Made by a program: the position numbers and the translations under genes. Below are positions 1-7,137 of a DNA stretch of 64,000 bases, piece by piece (position 1 is the stretch's first letter; the number at the start of each line of letters is the position of its first letter). Source of the stretch: Streptomyces regalis (GTDB taxonomy: Bacteria > Actinomycetota > Actinomycetes > Streptomycetales > Streptomycetaceae); contig NZ_LLZG01000376.1 in assembly GCF_001509475.1 (NCBI RefSeq), positions 1 to 64,000 of the forward strand. The letters run 5' to 3'. The notes below the pieces were generated by a model that did not search any database, was not told the origin of the DNA, and worked only from the letters and a program-made list of their open reading frames with translations.

Positions 1-19
1 GCCCCCGCCCCCGCCTCCT

Positions 20-40
20 TCGTCCACAGCCTGTGGACGA
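20..40 (-). terminator. Hairpin downstream of rsiG
   Basis: A perfect 10-bp inverted repeat (TCGTCCACAG / CTGTGGACGA, one-base loop) lies just after the rsiG stop codon. Its position suits transcription termination, but no T-run follows on the minus strand, so the role is inferred. Confidence 0.4.
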
Positions 41-46
41 GGCCGG

Positions 47-688
47 CTAAGTCAGCAGGTCGTCCACCTGCGCCTCGCCCTCCCGATAGCGGCGCGTGAT
101 CTCCGCGCTGCAGTCGTCGGCCGTCCGCTGCAACCGCTGGCGGCGCCCCGACACCTGCTGCTCGTACTGCACGAGCCGCCCCATCGCGGTGGTCAGCTCG
201 ACGTCCGTACGCGCCTCGAGGTCCGACAGCTCGACCTCGGCCAGCATCTCCGCCGCCAGCCGCCGGTACTCCTCGCTCTGCGGGGTGCCCAGCGTCACAT
301 GGCGGGCCGAGGAGCGGTGGCGCGCCGGAGCGTCGGTCAGGATCTCCGACAGACGCTCCACGACGGACGCCGCGCCCGCCGGAGAGCGCCGGGCCAGCTC
401 CGCCCGCAGGATGTCGATGCGCCCCTGCAGCAGTCGTCGTACATAACTCAGGTCCGCCTCGTCGCGCTGGGCGTCCCGACGCAGGGTGCGCAGCTCTGGC
501 AGGCTGAGCACGGTCAGATCGTGCTCGGGCGGTTCCACGGGCAGCCTCGGACCCGGACCCGGACCCGGACCCGGACCCGGGCCCGGATCGTCGGCGGTGC
601 GCTGCGTGGGCGGCCTGAGGCCGTCCAGTTGGCCCGCGTGGGTCCACAGGACAGCCCCGGGTGGTTGCCCGGTACTCGGTGTGCTCAT
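47..688 (-). CDS. rsiG: c-di-GMP-binding anti-sigma factor RsiG
   Basis: RsiG sequesters the sporulation sigma factor WhiG when loaded with cyclic di-GMP, delaying spore formation. The 213-aa protein has two helical segments, each carrying the full signature E-x3-S-x2-R-x3-Q-x3-D: E77/S81/R84/Q88/D92 and E176/S180/R183/Q187/D191. These repeated motifs are the known ligand-binding elements of the Streptomyces family and are seen here without any substitution. The N-terminal 60 residues are Pro/Gly-rich and probably disordered, including a Pro-Gly repeat at about 35-47 encoded by a DNA hexamer repeat. The ATG is preceded by an AGAGG-like ribosome site. The gene stands alone, divergent from dtd. 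The identification rests on the motifs and is strong. Confidence 0.93.
   Translation of the reverse strand: MSTPSTGQPPGAVLWTHAGQLDGLRPPTQRTADDPGPGPGPGPGPGPRLPVEPPEHDLTVLSLPELRTLRRDAQRDEADLSYVRRLLQGRIDILRAELARRSPAGAASVVERLSEILTDAPARHRSSARHVTLGTPQSEEYRRLAAEMLAEVELSDLEARTDVELTTAMGRLVQYEQQVSGRRQRLQRTADDCSAEITRRYREGEAQVDDLLT
549..584. repeat. Hexanucleotide repeat inside rsiG
   Basis: Five exact GGACCC units and one GGGCCC unit run in tandem and encode a Pro-Gly run in the disordered N-terminus of RsiG. Gain or loss of a unit would keep the reading frame, so the tract may vary in length between strains. Confidence 0.85.
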
Positions 689-771
689 GTGCCTCTACCG
701 TCCCCTCGACCGGCGTGTGGGAAGCATCGTGCCATCACAACCGGCCGCTATGTGACCGAGTGCCCATGAAC

Positions 772-788
772 AGCCCCAGATGGGGGCT
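772..788. terminator. Small hairpin between rsiG and dtd
   Basis: AGCCCC and GGGGCT form a 6-bp stem with a 5-nt loop, in the intergenic region between divergent genes. It is short and weak; it could equally be part of a leader. Confidence 0.25.
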
Positions 789-847
789 TAAGGATCAAAA
801 AAGAAGCCCCTTACGAGGCACTTTCCTGCACACGGCATGATGGCGGC

Positions 848-1273
848 ATGCGAGCTGTGGTGCAGAGGGTGGACGGCGCGAGTGTCGTCGTGGACGGTGA
901 GACGGTCGGGGAGATCGCGGGCGAGGGGCTGTGTGTCCTCGTCGGTGTCACGCACGAGGACACCAAGGAGAAGGCGGCCGGGCTCGCCCGCAAACTCTGG
1001 TCGATCCGCATGCTGCATGACGAGAAGTCCTGCAGCGACATCGACGCCCCGCTCCTCGTCATCAGCCAGTTCACCCTCTACGGCGACGCCCGCAAGGGCC
1101 GCCGCCCCACCTGGAACGCCGCCGCCCCCGGCGACGTGGCCGAGCCGCTCGTCGACGAGGTGGTCGCCCAGCTCCGCGCCCTCGGCGCCACGGTGGCGAC
1201 GGGCCGCTTCGGCGCGCAGATGCGGGTGTCCCTGGCGAACGACGGCCCGTTCACGGTGCTGCTGGAGATCTGA
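848..1273 (+). CDS. dtd: D-aminoacyl-tRNA deacylase
   Basis: This cytoplasmic proofreading enzyme hydrolyses D-amino acids (and glycine mischarged on tRNA-Ala) from tRNA. The 141-aa product has both family signatures: S73-Q-F-T-L-Y, which contributes the active-site pocket, and N131-D-G-P-F with the Gly-Pro element that excludes L-amino acids. Length is normal for the family, with the slightly shortened central loop common in actinobacteria. The ATG at 848 begins the usual MRAVVQRV N-terminus. It converges with ygfZ, with only 11 bp between the stop codons. The call is secure. Confidence 0.95.
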   Translation: MRAVVQRVDGASVVVDGETVGEIAGEGLCVLVGVTHEDTKEKAAGLARKLWSIRMLHDEKSCSDIDAPLLVISQFTLYGDARKGRRPTWNAAAPGDVAEPLVDEVVAQLRALGATVATGRFGAQMRVSLANDGPFTVLLEI

Positions 1274-1284
1274 GGCCCAGGACC

Positions 1285-2250
1285 TCAGGGCTCTACGACG
1301 ACCTCCTGCGCCGCAGCCGTGTCCCCCGCCACCAGCGGAGCATCCAGCGGCACGTTCCGCTTGACCAGCGCGAGCGCGACCGGGCCCAGCTCGTGGTGCC
1401 GTACCGACGTCGTGATGAAGCCGATCTTGCGGCCGTCGGGGCCCTCGTCCGCGAGGCGGAGCTCGGTGCCATGGGCCGGCAGATGGACCTCGCTGCCGTC
1501 GAGGTGCAGGAAGACGAGCCGGCGCGGCGGCTTGCCGAGGTTCTGCACCCGGGCCACCGTCTCCTGGCCCCGGTAACAGCCCTTCTGCAGATGCACCGCG
1601 GTGCCGATCCAGCCCAGCTCGTGCGGGATGGTGCGGTGGTCGGTCTCGAAGCCGAGGCGGGGGCGGTGGTGCTCCACCCGCAGCGCCTCATGCGCGAGGA
1701 TCCCGACCGCCGGACCCGCCTTCGCGGCGTACGACTCCAGGTCGGCGCGCGGCAGGAACAGATCACGGCCGTACGCCGTCTCGCGTACGGCGGCGCCCTC
1801 GGGCACCTCGGCGATGGAGCCGGCGGGCAGGTGCACGACCGCGAACTCGGCGGTCCGGTCGGCGACTTCGACCTTGTAGAAGAACTTCATCGACTCCAGG
1901 TACGCGATCAGCGCGTCCTGGGTGCCGGGCTCGACATGGGCCCAGACCGTCGCACCGTCGTCGACGAGATACAGCGCGTGCTCGATGTGGCCGTTCGCGG
2001 AGAGGATCAGCGCCTCGGTGGCCTCGCCGACCGGGAGGTCGCTGACGTGCTGGGTGAGCAGCAGATGCAGCCAGCTCAGCCGGTCCTCGCCGGAGACCGT
2101 GACGACTCCGCGGTGCGAGAGGTCGACGAAACCGGTGCCGTCGGCGAGGGCGCGCTGCTCGCGAAAGAGGTCGCCGTAGTGGGCGGCGACGCCTTCGTCC
2201 ACGCCCTCGGCGGGGACGGCGCCGGGCAGGGTCAGCAGGGGGCTCTTCAT
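1285..2250 (-). CDS. ygfZ: Folate-binding YgfZ/CAF17-like Fe-S maintenance protein
   Basis: YgfZ proteins resemble the T-protein of glycine cleavage, bind folate, and help repair or assemble some iron-sulfur enzymes. The 321-aa sequence has the GcvT-like N-terminal fold and the diagnostic K-G-C-Y-x-G-Q-E motif at residues 223-230, whose cysteine is functionally important in the family. It lies 10 bp downstream of nur on the same strand, so the two are probably co-transcribed. The folate-dependent role is from family knowledge; the exact client enzymes are unknown. Confidence 0.92.
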   Translation of the reverse strand: MKSPLLTLPGAVPAEGVDEGVAAHYGDLFREQRALADGTGFVDLSHRGVVTVSGEDRLSWLHLLLTQHVSDLPVGEATEALILSANGHIEHALYLVDDGATVWAHVEPGTQDALIAYLESMKFFYKVEVADRTAEFAVVHLPAGSIAEVPEGAAVRETAYGRDLFLPRADLESYAAKAGPAVGILAHEALRVEHHRPRLGFETDHRTIPHELGWIGTAVHLQKGCYRGQETVARVQNLGKPPRRLVFLHLDGSEVHLPAHGTELRLADEGPDGRKIGFITTSVRHHELGPVALALVKRNVPLDAPLVAGDTAAAQEVVVEP

Positions 2251-2260
2251 ATGCCTAAGC

Positions 2261-2698
2261 CTACGACTCGGTAGTTGAACTCTTCAGAGAGCAGTCCTTG
2301 CAGCGGCCGAAGATCGCGAAGTGCTTCATGTCGGTCTCGAAGCCGAAGGTCCGGCTCAGCTTGGCCGTGAACTCGGCGGCCACCTGGACGTCCGCCTCGA
2401 TGACGTTCTCGCAGTCCCGGCAGACCAGGTGGATGTGGTGATGGCGATCGGCCAGGTGATACGTCGGCGCACCGTGCCCGAGATGGGCGTGGCTGACCAG
2501 CCCGAGCTCCTCCAGGAGCTCCAGGGTCCGGTACACGGTGGAAATGTTGACCCCCGACGCCGTCTTCCTCACTTCCACGAGGATGTCGTCGGGGGTCGCA
2601 TGCTCAAGGGTGTCCACGGCTTCGAGCACGAGTTGCCGCTGCGGCGTCAGCCGGTAGCCGCGCTGCCTGAGGTCGCTCTTCCAGTCGGTGCTCACCAC
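2261..2698 (-). CDS. nur: Nickel-responsive Fur-family repressor Nur
   Basis: Nur is the Streptomyces nickel sensor that represses nickel uptake and the iron superoxide dismutase gene. The 145-aa protein has a Fur-type winged helix (about 10-80) and a dimerisation domain with two Cys-x2-Cys pairs (93/96 and 133/136). It retains every histidine reported for the two Nur metal sites: H33, H86, H88 and H90, and the nickel-specific set H70, H72 and H126. That separates it from Fur and Zur paralogues. The start is one of two adjacent GTG codons. It precedes ygfZ, probably as an operon; genes for nickel uptake or SOD are not in this window. Confidence 0.93.
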   Translation of the reverse strand: MVSTDWKSDLRQRGYRLTPQRQLVLEAVDTLEHATPDDILVEVRKTASGVNISTVYRTLELLEELGLVSHAHLGHGAPTYHLADRHHHIHLVCRDCENVIEADVQVAAEFTAKLSRTFGFETDMKHFAIFGRCKDCSLKSSTTES

Positions 2699-2729
2699 AC
2701 CAGAAGTCTAGAGCTACTCGAACGGCTGC

Positions 2730-3305
2730 TTACTTGAAGAAGGCGATGCCGTCGTCCGGCAGGTCGTCCGGGAGGGCCTTGGCCCAGCGCTCGACCTCCT
2801 CCGGGGTGACGACCTTCTTCAGGTGGGCCGACATGTAGGGGCGCAGCTCGACCTCGGGGGTCTGCTTCTCGCCGACCCACATCAGGTCGCTCTTGACGTA
2901 GCCGTAGAGCCGCTTGCCCCCGGTGTAGGGGCCGGAGGCGGCGGTCCGCGCCACGGCGTCCGTCACCAGGTCGATCTGCGGCTTCTTGTCGGCGAGCTCG
3001 CCGTACCAGACCTCGACGACCCCGTCGTGGCGGACCATCGTGACCTCGACCTTGCGGTCGGCGTCGATCCGCCAGAAGCCGTGCTCGGACTCCAGCGGCC
3101 TGACCTTGTTGCCGTCGTTGTCCAGCACCCAGGTGTGCGACCGGTACTCCAGGAAGTCCCGGCCGTCGTGCGAGAAGGTGACCTCCTGCCCGAAGTTGCA
3201 CTTCTCGGAGCCGGGGAAGTCGTGCACGCCCGCGCCCGCCCAGTTGCCGAGCAGGAAGGCGAGGGGGACGAGGTCCTTGTGGAGGTCGGACGGGATCTCG
3301 ATCAT
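2730..3305 (-). CDS. Nitrobindin-like heme-binding beta-barrel protein
   Basis: A 191-aa cytoplasmic protein of the nitrobindin (fatty-acid-binding-protein-like, DUF1794) family. It contains the G-x-W-x-G-x-G signature (G20-N-W-A-G-A-G) that opens the ten-stranded barrel, and H161 in a Ser-Ala-His context that matches the proximal heme ligand. Actinobacterial members bind ferric heme and react with NO or peroxynitrite, so a role in reactive nitrogen handling is likely. The ATG is the only sensible start. It is transcribed toward nur, 31 bp away, and may share its mRNA. Confidence 0.85.
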   Translation of the reverse strand: MIEIPSDLHKDLVPLAFLLGNWAGAGVHDFPGSEKCNFGQEVTFSHDGRDFLEYRSHTWVLDNDGNKVRPLESEHGFWRIDADRKVEVTMVRHDGVVEVWYGELADKKPQIDLVTDAVARTAASGPYTGGKRLYGYVKSDLMWVGEKQTPEVELRPYMSAHLKKVVTPEEVERWAKALPDDLPDDGIAFFK

Positions 3306-3341
3306 GAGCAGCTCAGAAGCCTCGTACGTCGGTGATGGCGG

Positions 3342-3440
3342 TCAGCGCTGGCCCTGGTACAGCTTCTTCACGGTCAGACCGGCGAAGGCGAGAACGCCGA
3401 CGGCGACCAGGACCAGCAGGACTTCGAAGAAGATCTCCAC
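3342..3440 (-). CDS. Small single-span membrane protein
   Basis: A 32-aa peptide starting at GTG, six nt after a clear GAGGAG ribosome site. It is almost entirely one transmembrane helix (about residues 4-23) with a short basic tail ending KKLYQGQR. A longer reading of the same frame exists but has no ribosome site and its extra N-terminus looks non-coding. It lies upstream of the nitrobindin gene on the same strand, 36 bp away. Function is unknown. Confidence 0.65.
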   Translation of the reverse strand: MEIFFEVLLVLVAVGVLAFAGLTVKKLYQGQR

Positions 3441-3619
3441 GGGGTGCTCCTCGATTGAGCGCGGGGAATGCTTTGCGTACACAGGGCCGGGCCCCAGCTT
3501 ACGCGGCCGTGCCCCGGCCCTCTGTGTGAGGTACACCCTCACGGGTAGGCCGAGCAGCCGACTCTGCGAAGGCTCATGATCGACACCCGCCTCGCAGGGG
3601 CCTTGACTACGATTCGGTC

Positions 3620-3982
3620 ATGGCGAAGAAGCTCGTGATCAAGGTGACGGCGGGGGCCGATGCCCCCGAACGCTGCTCGCAGGCGTTCACGGTGGCGGCG
3701 GTGGCCGTGGCCAGCGGCGTCGACGTCTCCGTATGGCTGACCGGCGAGTCCGCCTGGTTCGCCCTCCCGGGCCGTGCCGCCGAGTTCGAGCTCCCGCACG
3801 CGGCCCCGCTCCCCGACCTCATCGACTCGATCCTGGCGACCGGCCGCCTCACCCTGTGCACCCAGTGCGCGGCCCGCCGGGACATCACGGAGAAGGACGT
3901 CATCGAAGGTGTCCGCATCGCGGGCGCGCAGGTGTTCGTACAGGAGGCACTCGGGGACAAGACGCAGGCGCTCGTCTACTGA
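3620..3982 (+). CDS. DsrE-family protein
   Basis: A 120-aa cytoplasmic protein of the DsrE/DsrF-like fold. The family includes sulfur-relay proteins that carry persulfide on a conserved cysteine. Here there is a C-x2-C pair in the segment LTLCTQCAARR, a good candidate for a redox or sulfur-carrying site. Complete at both ends, ATG start. It converges with the DUF3099 gene, leaving only 4 bp between them. A few kilobases away is a rhodanese operon, which makes a role in sulfur metabolism attractive but unproven. Confidence 0.8.
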   Translation: MAKKLVIKVTAGADAPERCSQAFTVAAVAVASGVDVSVWLTGESAWFALPGRAAEFELPHAAPLPDLIDSILATGRLTLCTQCAARRDITEKDVIEGVRIAGAQVFVQEALGDKTQALVY

Positions 3983-3986
3983 CCCC

Positions 3987-4268
3987 CTACTGAACCCCGC
4001 TGCTGGGACCGCCCGGACGCTTCTTGCCGTCCAGCTCGTCCCACCACTCGTCGGACTTGGGGTCACCGGACGGGTCGTCCCACCAGCGGTCCTCCGGCCC
4101 CCGCCGGTTGGCGACCATCGCGGCGAGCGGCGGGATGACCATGGCGACCACACACATGCCCACGGCCACCGGAACCGACCAGAGGCGTACGACGCCCCAG
4201 GCCAGGACGAAGAGCGTGATGCAGGTCCCCATCATGGCGAAGTACAGGTGACGTCGCCGTGCGTACAT
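3987..4268 (-). CDS. DUF3099 membrane protein
   Basis: A 93-aa integral membrane protein with two predicted transmembrane helices (about 8-25 and 31-50), followed by a charged tail rich in Trp, Asp and Pro (several WWD motifs). This layout matches the actinobacterial DUF3099 family, whose function is unknown. It converges on the DsrE gene with a 4-bp gap. Confidence 0.8.
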   Translation of the reverse strand: MYARRRHLYFAMMGTCITLFVLAWGVVRLWSVPVAVGMCVVAMVIPPLAAMVANRRGPEDRWWDDPSGDPKSDEWWDELDGKKRPGGPSSGVQ

Positions 4269-4438
4269 GGTTCCAGGGTAGGCCGGACACGCGATTCAGC
4301 GTGAGATGACCAGCAGGCACAAGACACAGCGGACCAGACGCCACGCGGAGCCGGCGGACGGAGTCCGACGCAGCGCACCGCAGCCTGCGAAGCAGCGCAA
4401 GGAGCGCGTCAGGCAGGGGGGCAGGCGGTCATGCCGAA

Positions 4439-4477
4439 GGGCCGCACCCCAGGCGTCCAACCCGCGGGGTGCGGCCC
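4439..4477 (-). terminator. Terminator of the rhodanese/DUF1416 operon
   Basis: GGGCCGCACCCC and GGGGTGCGGCCC form a perfect 12-bp stem separated by 15 nt, extendable by CGAAG/CTTCG pairing with a bulge. It lies about 33 bp after the DUF1416 stop codon on the minus strand, where an operon terminator is expected. Confidence 0.75.
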
Positions 4478-4509
4478 CTCTTCGGCAGCTGTTCGGCTGC
4501 TGAGTTCGC

Positions 4510-4800
4510 TCAGACCGCGATCGCGACCTCGGCGAGCGCGCCCTTCTCGGCGACGACGACCGTACGGTCGGCGGTGCCGCCGGGGACGAGTGCACGGACG
4601 GTCCAGGTGCCCTCGGCCGCGTAGAAGCGGAACTGGCCCGTGGCGGAGGTGGGGACCTCCGCGGTGAACTCGCCGGTCGAGTCCAGCAGACGGACGTAGC
4701 CCGTCACCGGCTCGCCGTCGCGGGTCACCTGACCCTGGATCGTGGTCTCACCGGGCTTGATCGTCGAGGCGTCGGGGCCGCCGGCCTTCGCTCCACACAT
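4510..4800 (-). CDS. DUF1416 protein linked to rhodanese
   Basis: A 96-aa protein of the actinobacterial DUF1416 family, which almost always sits directly after a thiosulfate sulfurtransferase gene, as here. The sequence after about residue 20 looks like a carboxypeptidase-regulatory-like beta-sandwich, with no membrane span. The ATG at 4800 was chosen because GGAG lies six nt upstream; an in-frame TTG further up would place that site inside the coding sequence. The N-terminus contains a Met-Cys-Gly start, so Cys2 could be reactive. Probably a partner of the sulfurtransferase; the mechanism is unknown. Confidence 0.88.
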   Translation of the reverse strand: MCGAKAGGPDASTIKPGETTIQGQVTRDGEPVTGYVRLLDSTGEFTAEVPTSATGQFRFYAAEGTWTVRALVPGGTADRTVVVAEKGALAEVAIAV

Positions 4801-4864
4801 GTCTTTCTCCAAGAGGGGTCTGACCGGAAGGAAGGCCGGTCGGGGGTTACACGCGGGTTGGGTC

Positions 4865-5704
4865 TTACTTGTTGGCGCCGAGCTCGATCGGCACGCCGAC
4901 GAGGGAGCCGTACTCGGTCCAGGAGCCGTCGTAGTTCTTGACGTTCTCCACGCCGAGCAGCTCGTGCAGGACGAACCAGGTCAGCGCGGAGCGCTCACCG
5001 ATACGGCAGTAGGCGATGGTGTCCTTCGCCAGGTCGACCTGCTCCTCGGCGTAGAGCTCCTTGAGCTCGTCGTCCGACTTGAAGGTGCCGTCGTCGTTGG
5101 CGTTCTTCGACCACGGGATGTTGCGCGCGGTCGGGACGTGACCCGGACGCTGCGACTGCTCCTGCGGCAGGTGGGCCGGGGCGAGCAGCTTGCCGGAGAA
5201 CTCGTCGGGCGAACGCACGTCGACCAGGTTCTGCGAGCCGATCGAGGCGACGACGTCGTCACGGAAGGCGCGGATGGACTTGTCCTGCGGCTTGGCCTTG
5301 TAGTCGGTCGCCGGACGCGCCGGGACCTCCTCGACCAGCTCGCGGGCGTCCAGCTCCCACTTCTTGCGGCCGCCGTCGAGGAGCTTGACGTTCTCGTGGC
5401 CGTAGAGCTTGAAGTACCAGTAGGCGTACGACGCGAACCAGTTGTTGTTGCCGCCGTAGAGGATCACCAGGGTGTCGTTGCCGATGCCCTTCGCCGAGAG
5501 GAGCTTCTCGAAGCCCTCCTGGTCGATGAAGTCACGGCGGACCGGGTCCTGCAGGTCCTTGGTCCAGTCGATGCGGATCGCGTTCTTGATGTGGTTCTTC
5601 TCGTAGGCGGACGTGTCTTCGTCCACCTCCACGATCGCGATGCTGGGGTTGTCCAGGTTCTCCTGGACCCAGTCGGCGTCGACGAGGACGTCGCTGCGGC
5701 TCAT
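4865..5704 (-). CDS. cysA: Thiosulfate sulfurtransferase (rhodanese)
   Basis: Transfers sulfur from thiosulfate or another donor through a cysteine persulfide. The 279-aa protein has two rhodanese domains; the C-terminal one carries the active-site loop C-R-I-G-E-R-S and the N-terminal one is inactive, as in the CysA/SseA group. The ATG at 5704 follows a GGAGGA ribosome site; upstream in-frame sequence is Arg/Pro-rich and not conserved in style. It is the first gene of an operon with DUF1416. About 126 bp upstream lies a Cys-containing leader peptide, which suggests control by cysteine supply. Confidence 0.93.
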   Translation of the reverse strand: MSRSDVLVDADWVQENLDNPSIAIVEVDEDTSAYEKNHIKNAIRIDWTKDLQDPVRRDFIDQEGFEKLLSAKGIGNDTLVILYGGNNNWFASYAYWYFKLYGHENVKLLDGGRKKWELDARELVEEVPARPATDYKAKPQDKSIRAFRDDVVASIGSQNLVDVRSPDEFSGKLLAPAHLPQEQSQRPGHVPTARNIPWSKNANDDGTFKSDDELKELYAEEQVDLAKDTIAYCRIGERSALTWFVLHELLGVENVKNYDGSWTEYGSLVGVPIELGANK

Positions 5705-5830
5705 GCTCTTCTCTCCTCCGGGGCAGTTGCGGCGGGGCGTGCGAGTGCGAGGGGTGCGCGCGCTCGTGCCGAGACGGCGCACCTGTGCCCTGGTCAGGGC
5801 GCGGGGAAACGCAGAAGTCGGAGCTTCCGC

Positions 5831-5938
5831 TCAGAAGGGGCGACAGAGCATGGCGGCGACGCGGCACAGGTCGACTGCCCGCCGCTTCGTGAGATCCGCC
5901 TGTCCCCGCGACCGGAGGACGCTTGTCTGACACTGCAT
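5831..5938 (-). CDS. Putative cysteine-responsive leader peptide
   Basis: A 35-codon reading frame upstream of the rhodanese operon, ATG at 5938 and TGA at 5831. Its C-terminal half reads RRAVDLCRVAAMLCRPF, close to the R-R-x-V-D-L-x-R core of the short leader peptides that precede many actinobacterial sulfur genes. It has three cysteine codons: Cys3, Cys25 and Cys32. Known family behaviour is attenuation: stalling when Cys-tRNA is low would alter expression of the downstream genes. No good ribosome site is visible, so it may be translated from a nearly leaderless transcript. Confidence 0.72.
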   Translation of the reverse strand: MQCQTSVLRSRGQADLTKRRAVDLCRVAAMLCRPF

Positions 5939-6144
5939 GGCCACGATCGTAGGGACGGACAGGCGGGCGTGTCACCGGCGTGTCGCATGCTGAGACGGGA
6001 TCGTCCAGGATGCGGGATTGACTCATTGCCGAGGGCGCCGCCGCACGCCTCTCGGGCCGATGTATCGGCAGTCACATCTACGGTACGGACGACACCGTCT
6101 CGCCAATCGGACACAGGGGTGTGGGACCAGGTTCGGTGGCCGTA

Positions 6145-6882
6145 CTACCCGGCGAGGCGGACGTTCGAACCCTTCACCGTGATCTCGACGCCGTTCTTCG
6201 CCGCCTGCACCTTGTCGAGCTGGATGCCGCCGGGGAGGCCGTCGATCTGCTGCTCGAAGTCGGTGATCGCGCGGGCCCGGTTCTCGGCGATGTCGGCGCC
6301 GCCGAAGTTGGGCAGGGTGTCGGCGTGCACCTTCACGGTGTCGCCCTGGGTGGTGACGGAGCTCAGGACGTAGACCGGGTTCGGCAGCTTGGTGCCGAGG
6401 ACGGTGGCCTCGACGGCGACCTTGATCTTGCCGTTGCCGCCGTCGGAGAGGCCGACGATGCCGGCGGTGACGCCGGGGGCGACCTGGGTGGGCTCGGACT
6501 TGGCCGTCTTCAGCAGCTCGGCGTAGGTGATGGACGCGGTGCCGGTGGCGGTGGCCGCGGTGGCCGAGCTGTAGTCGCCGGAGAAGTCGACGCCCTTCAT
6601 GTTCGCCGTGAGGTCGTCGATGCGGATCGTCTTGCCGTCGGTGCCGGTGGCGGCCTCGTAGTCCTTGATGCCGACCTCGACGTCGTCCAGCGTGCCGCTC
6701 GCGACCTGGGTCAGGAAGGGGAAGCCCTTGATGGACACGTCCGGGGCCGCGTCGAGGTTCTCGGTGGTCTGGAGCTTGCCGGCGGCCTCGTCCTCGGCGA
6801 ACCCGACGGCGAGCCGGTCGGCCAGCACGAAGAGGCCGCCGAGTATCACGACGACGATCAGGAGTATCCGAAGGGCGCGCAT
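6145..6882 (-). CDS. LmeA-family (DUF2993) exported lipid-binding protein
   Basis: A 245-aa protein with an N-terminal hydrophobic signal or anchor (about 4-22) followed by a DUF2993 domain. The family includes mycobacterial LmeA, a periplasmic phospholipid-binding protein that acts in lipomannan mannosylation. The ATG at 6882 is chosen because it gives a compact MRALRILL signal start after a GGGGGAA stretch. It is a single gene upstream of the sulfur operon on the same strand. A second, damaged DUF2993 gene lies near 29-30 kb. Function in Streptomyces is not established. Confidence 0.85.
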   Translation of the reverse strand: MRALRILLIVVVILGGLFVLADRLAVGFAEDEAAGKLQTTENLDAAPDVSIKGFPFLTQVASGTLDDVEVGIKDYEAATGTDGKTIRIDDLTANMKGVDFSGDYSSATAATATGTASITYAELLKTAKSEPTQVAPGVTAGIVGLSDGGNGKIKVAVEATVLGTKLPNPVYVLSSVTTQGDTVKVHADTLPNFGGADIAENRARAITDFEQQIDGLPGGIQLDKVQAAKNGVEITVKGSNVRLAG

Positions 6883-7137
6883 GCTGTGGTGTTCCCCCAC
6901 CTCAAAGGTCATCAACGATGACGGTCACCGACGACCGGGTGGCCGTCAGCGCGAGCGTAACTCCGCGGAAGGCCTGACTCGGCGAATTGTCGATCATCTG
7001 TGACAGGGGAGACGGACCGAGTTGGCGCAAGACGGATCCTCACGGTTGGCGCAACACCGACCCCTAAAGCCATGACCACGGCCTCACTTGATTCGTACCC
7101 TCCAACTGTCCAGCCGTCGAGGAGGAATGAGTTTCCC

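Noticed and set aside
4306..4503. A 65-aa plus-strand frame rich in Arg and Gln
   Set aside because: It runs through the perfect 12-bp terminator at 4439-4477 and has no ribosome site; probably chance coding in GC-rich DNA.
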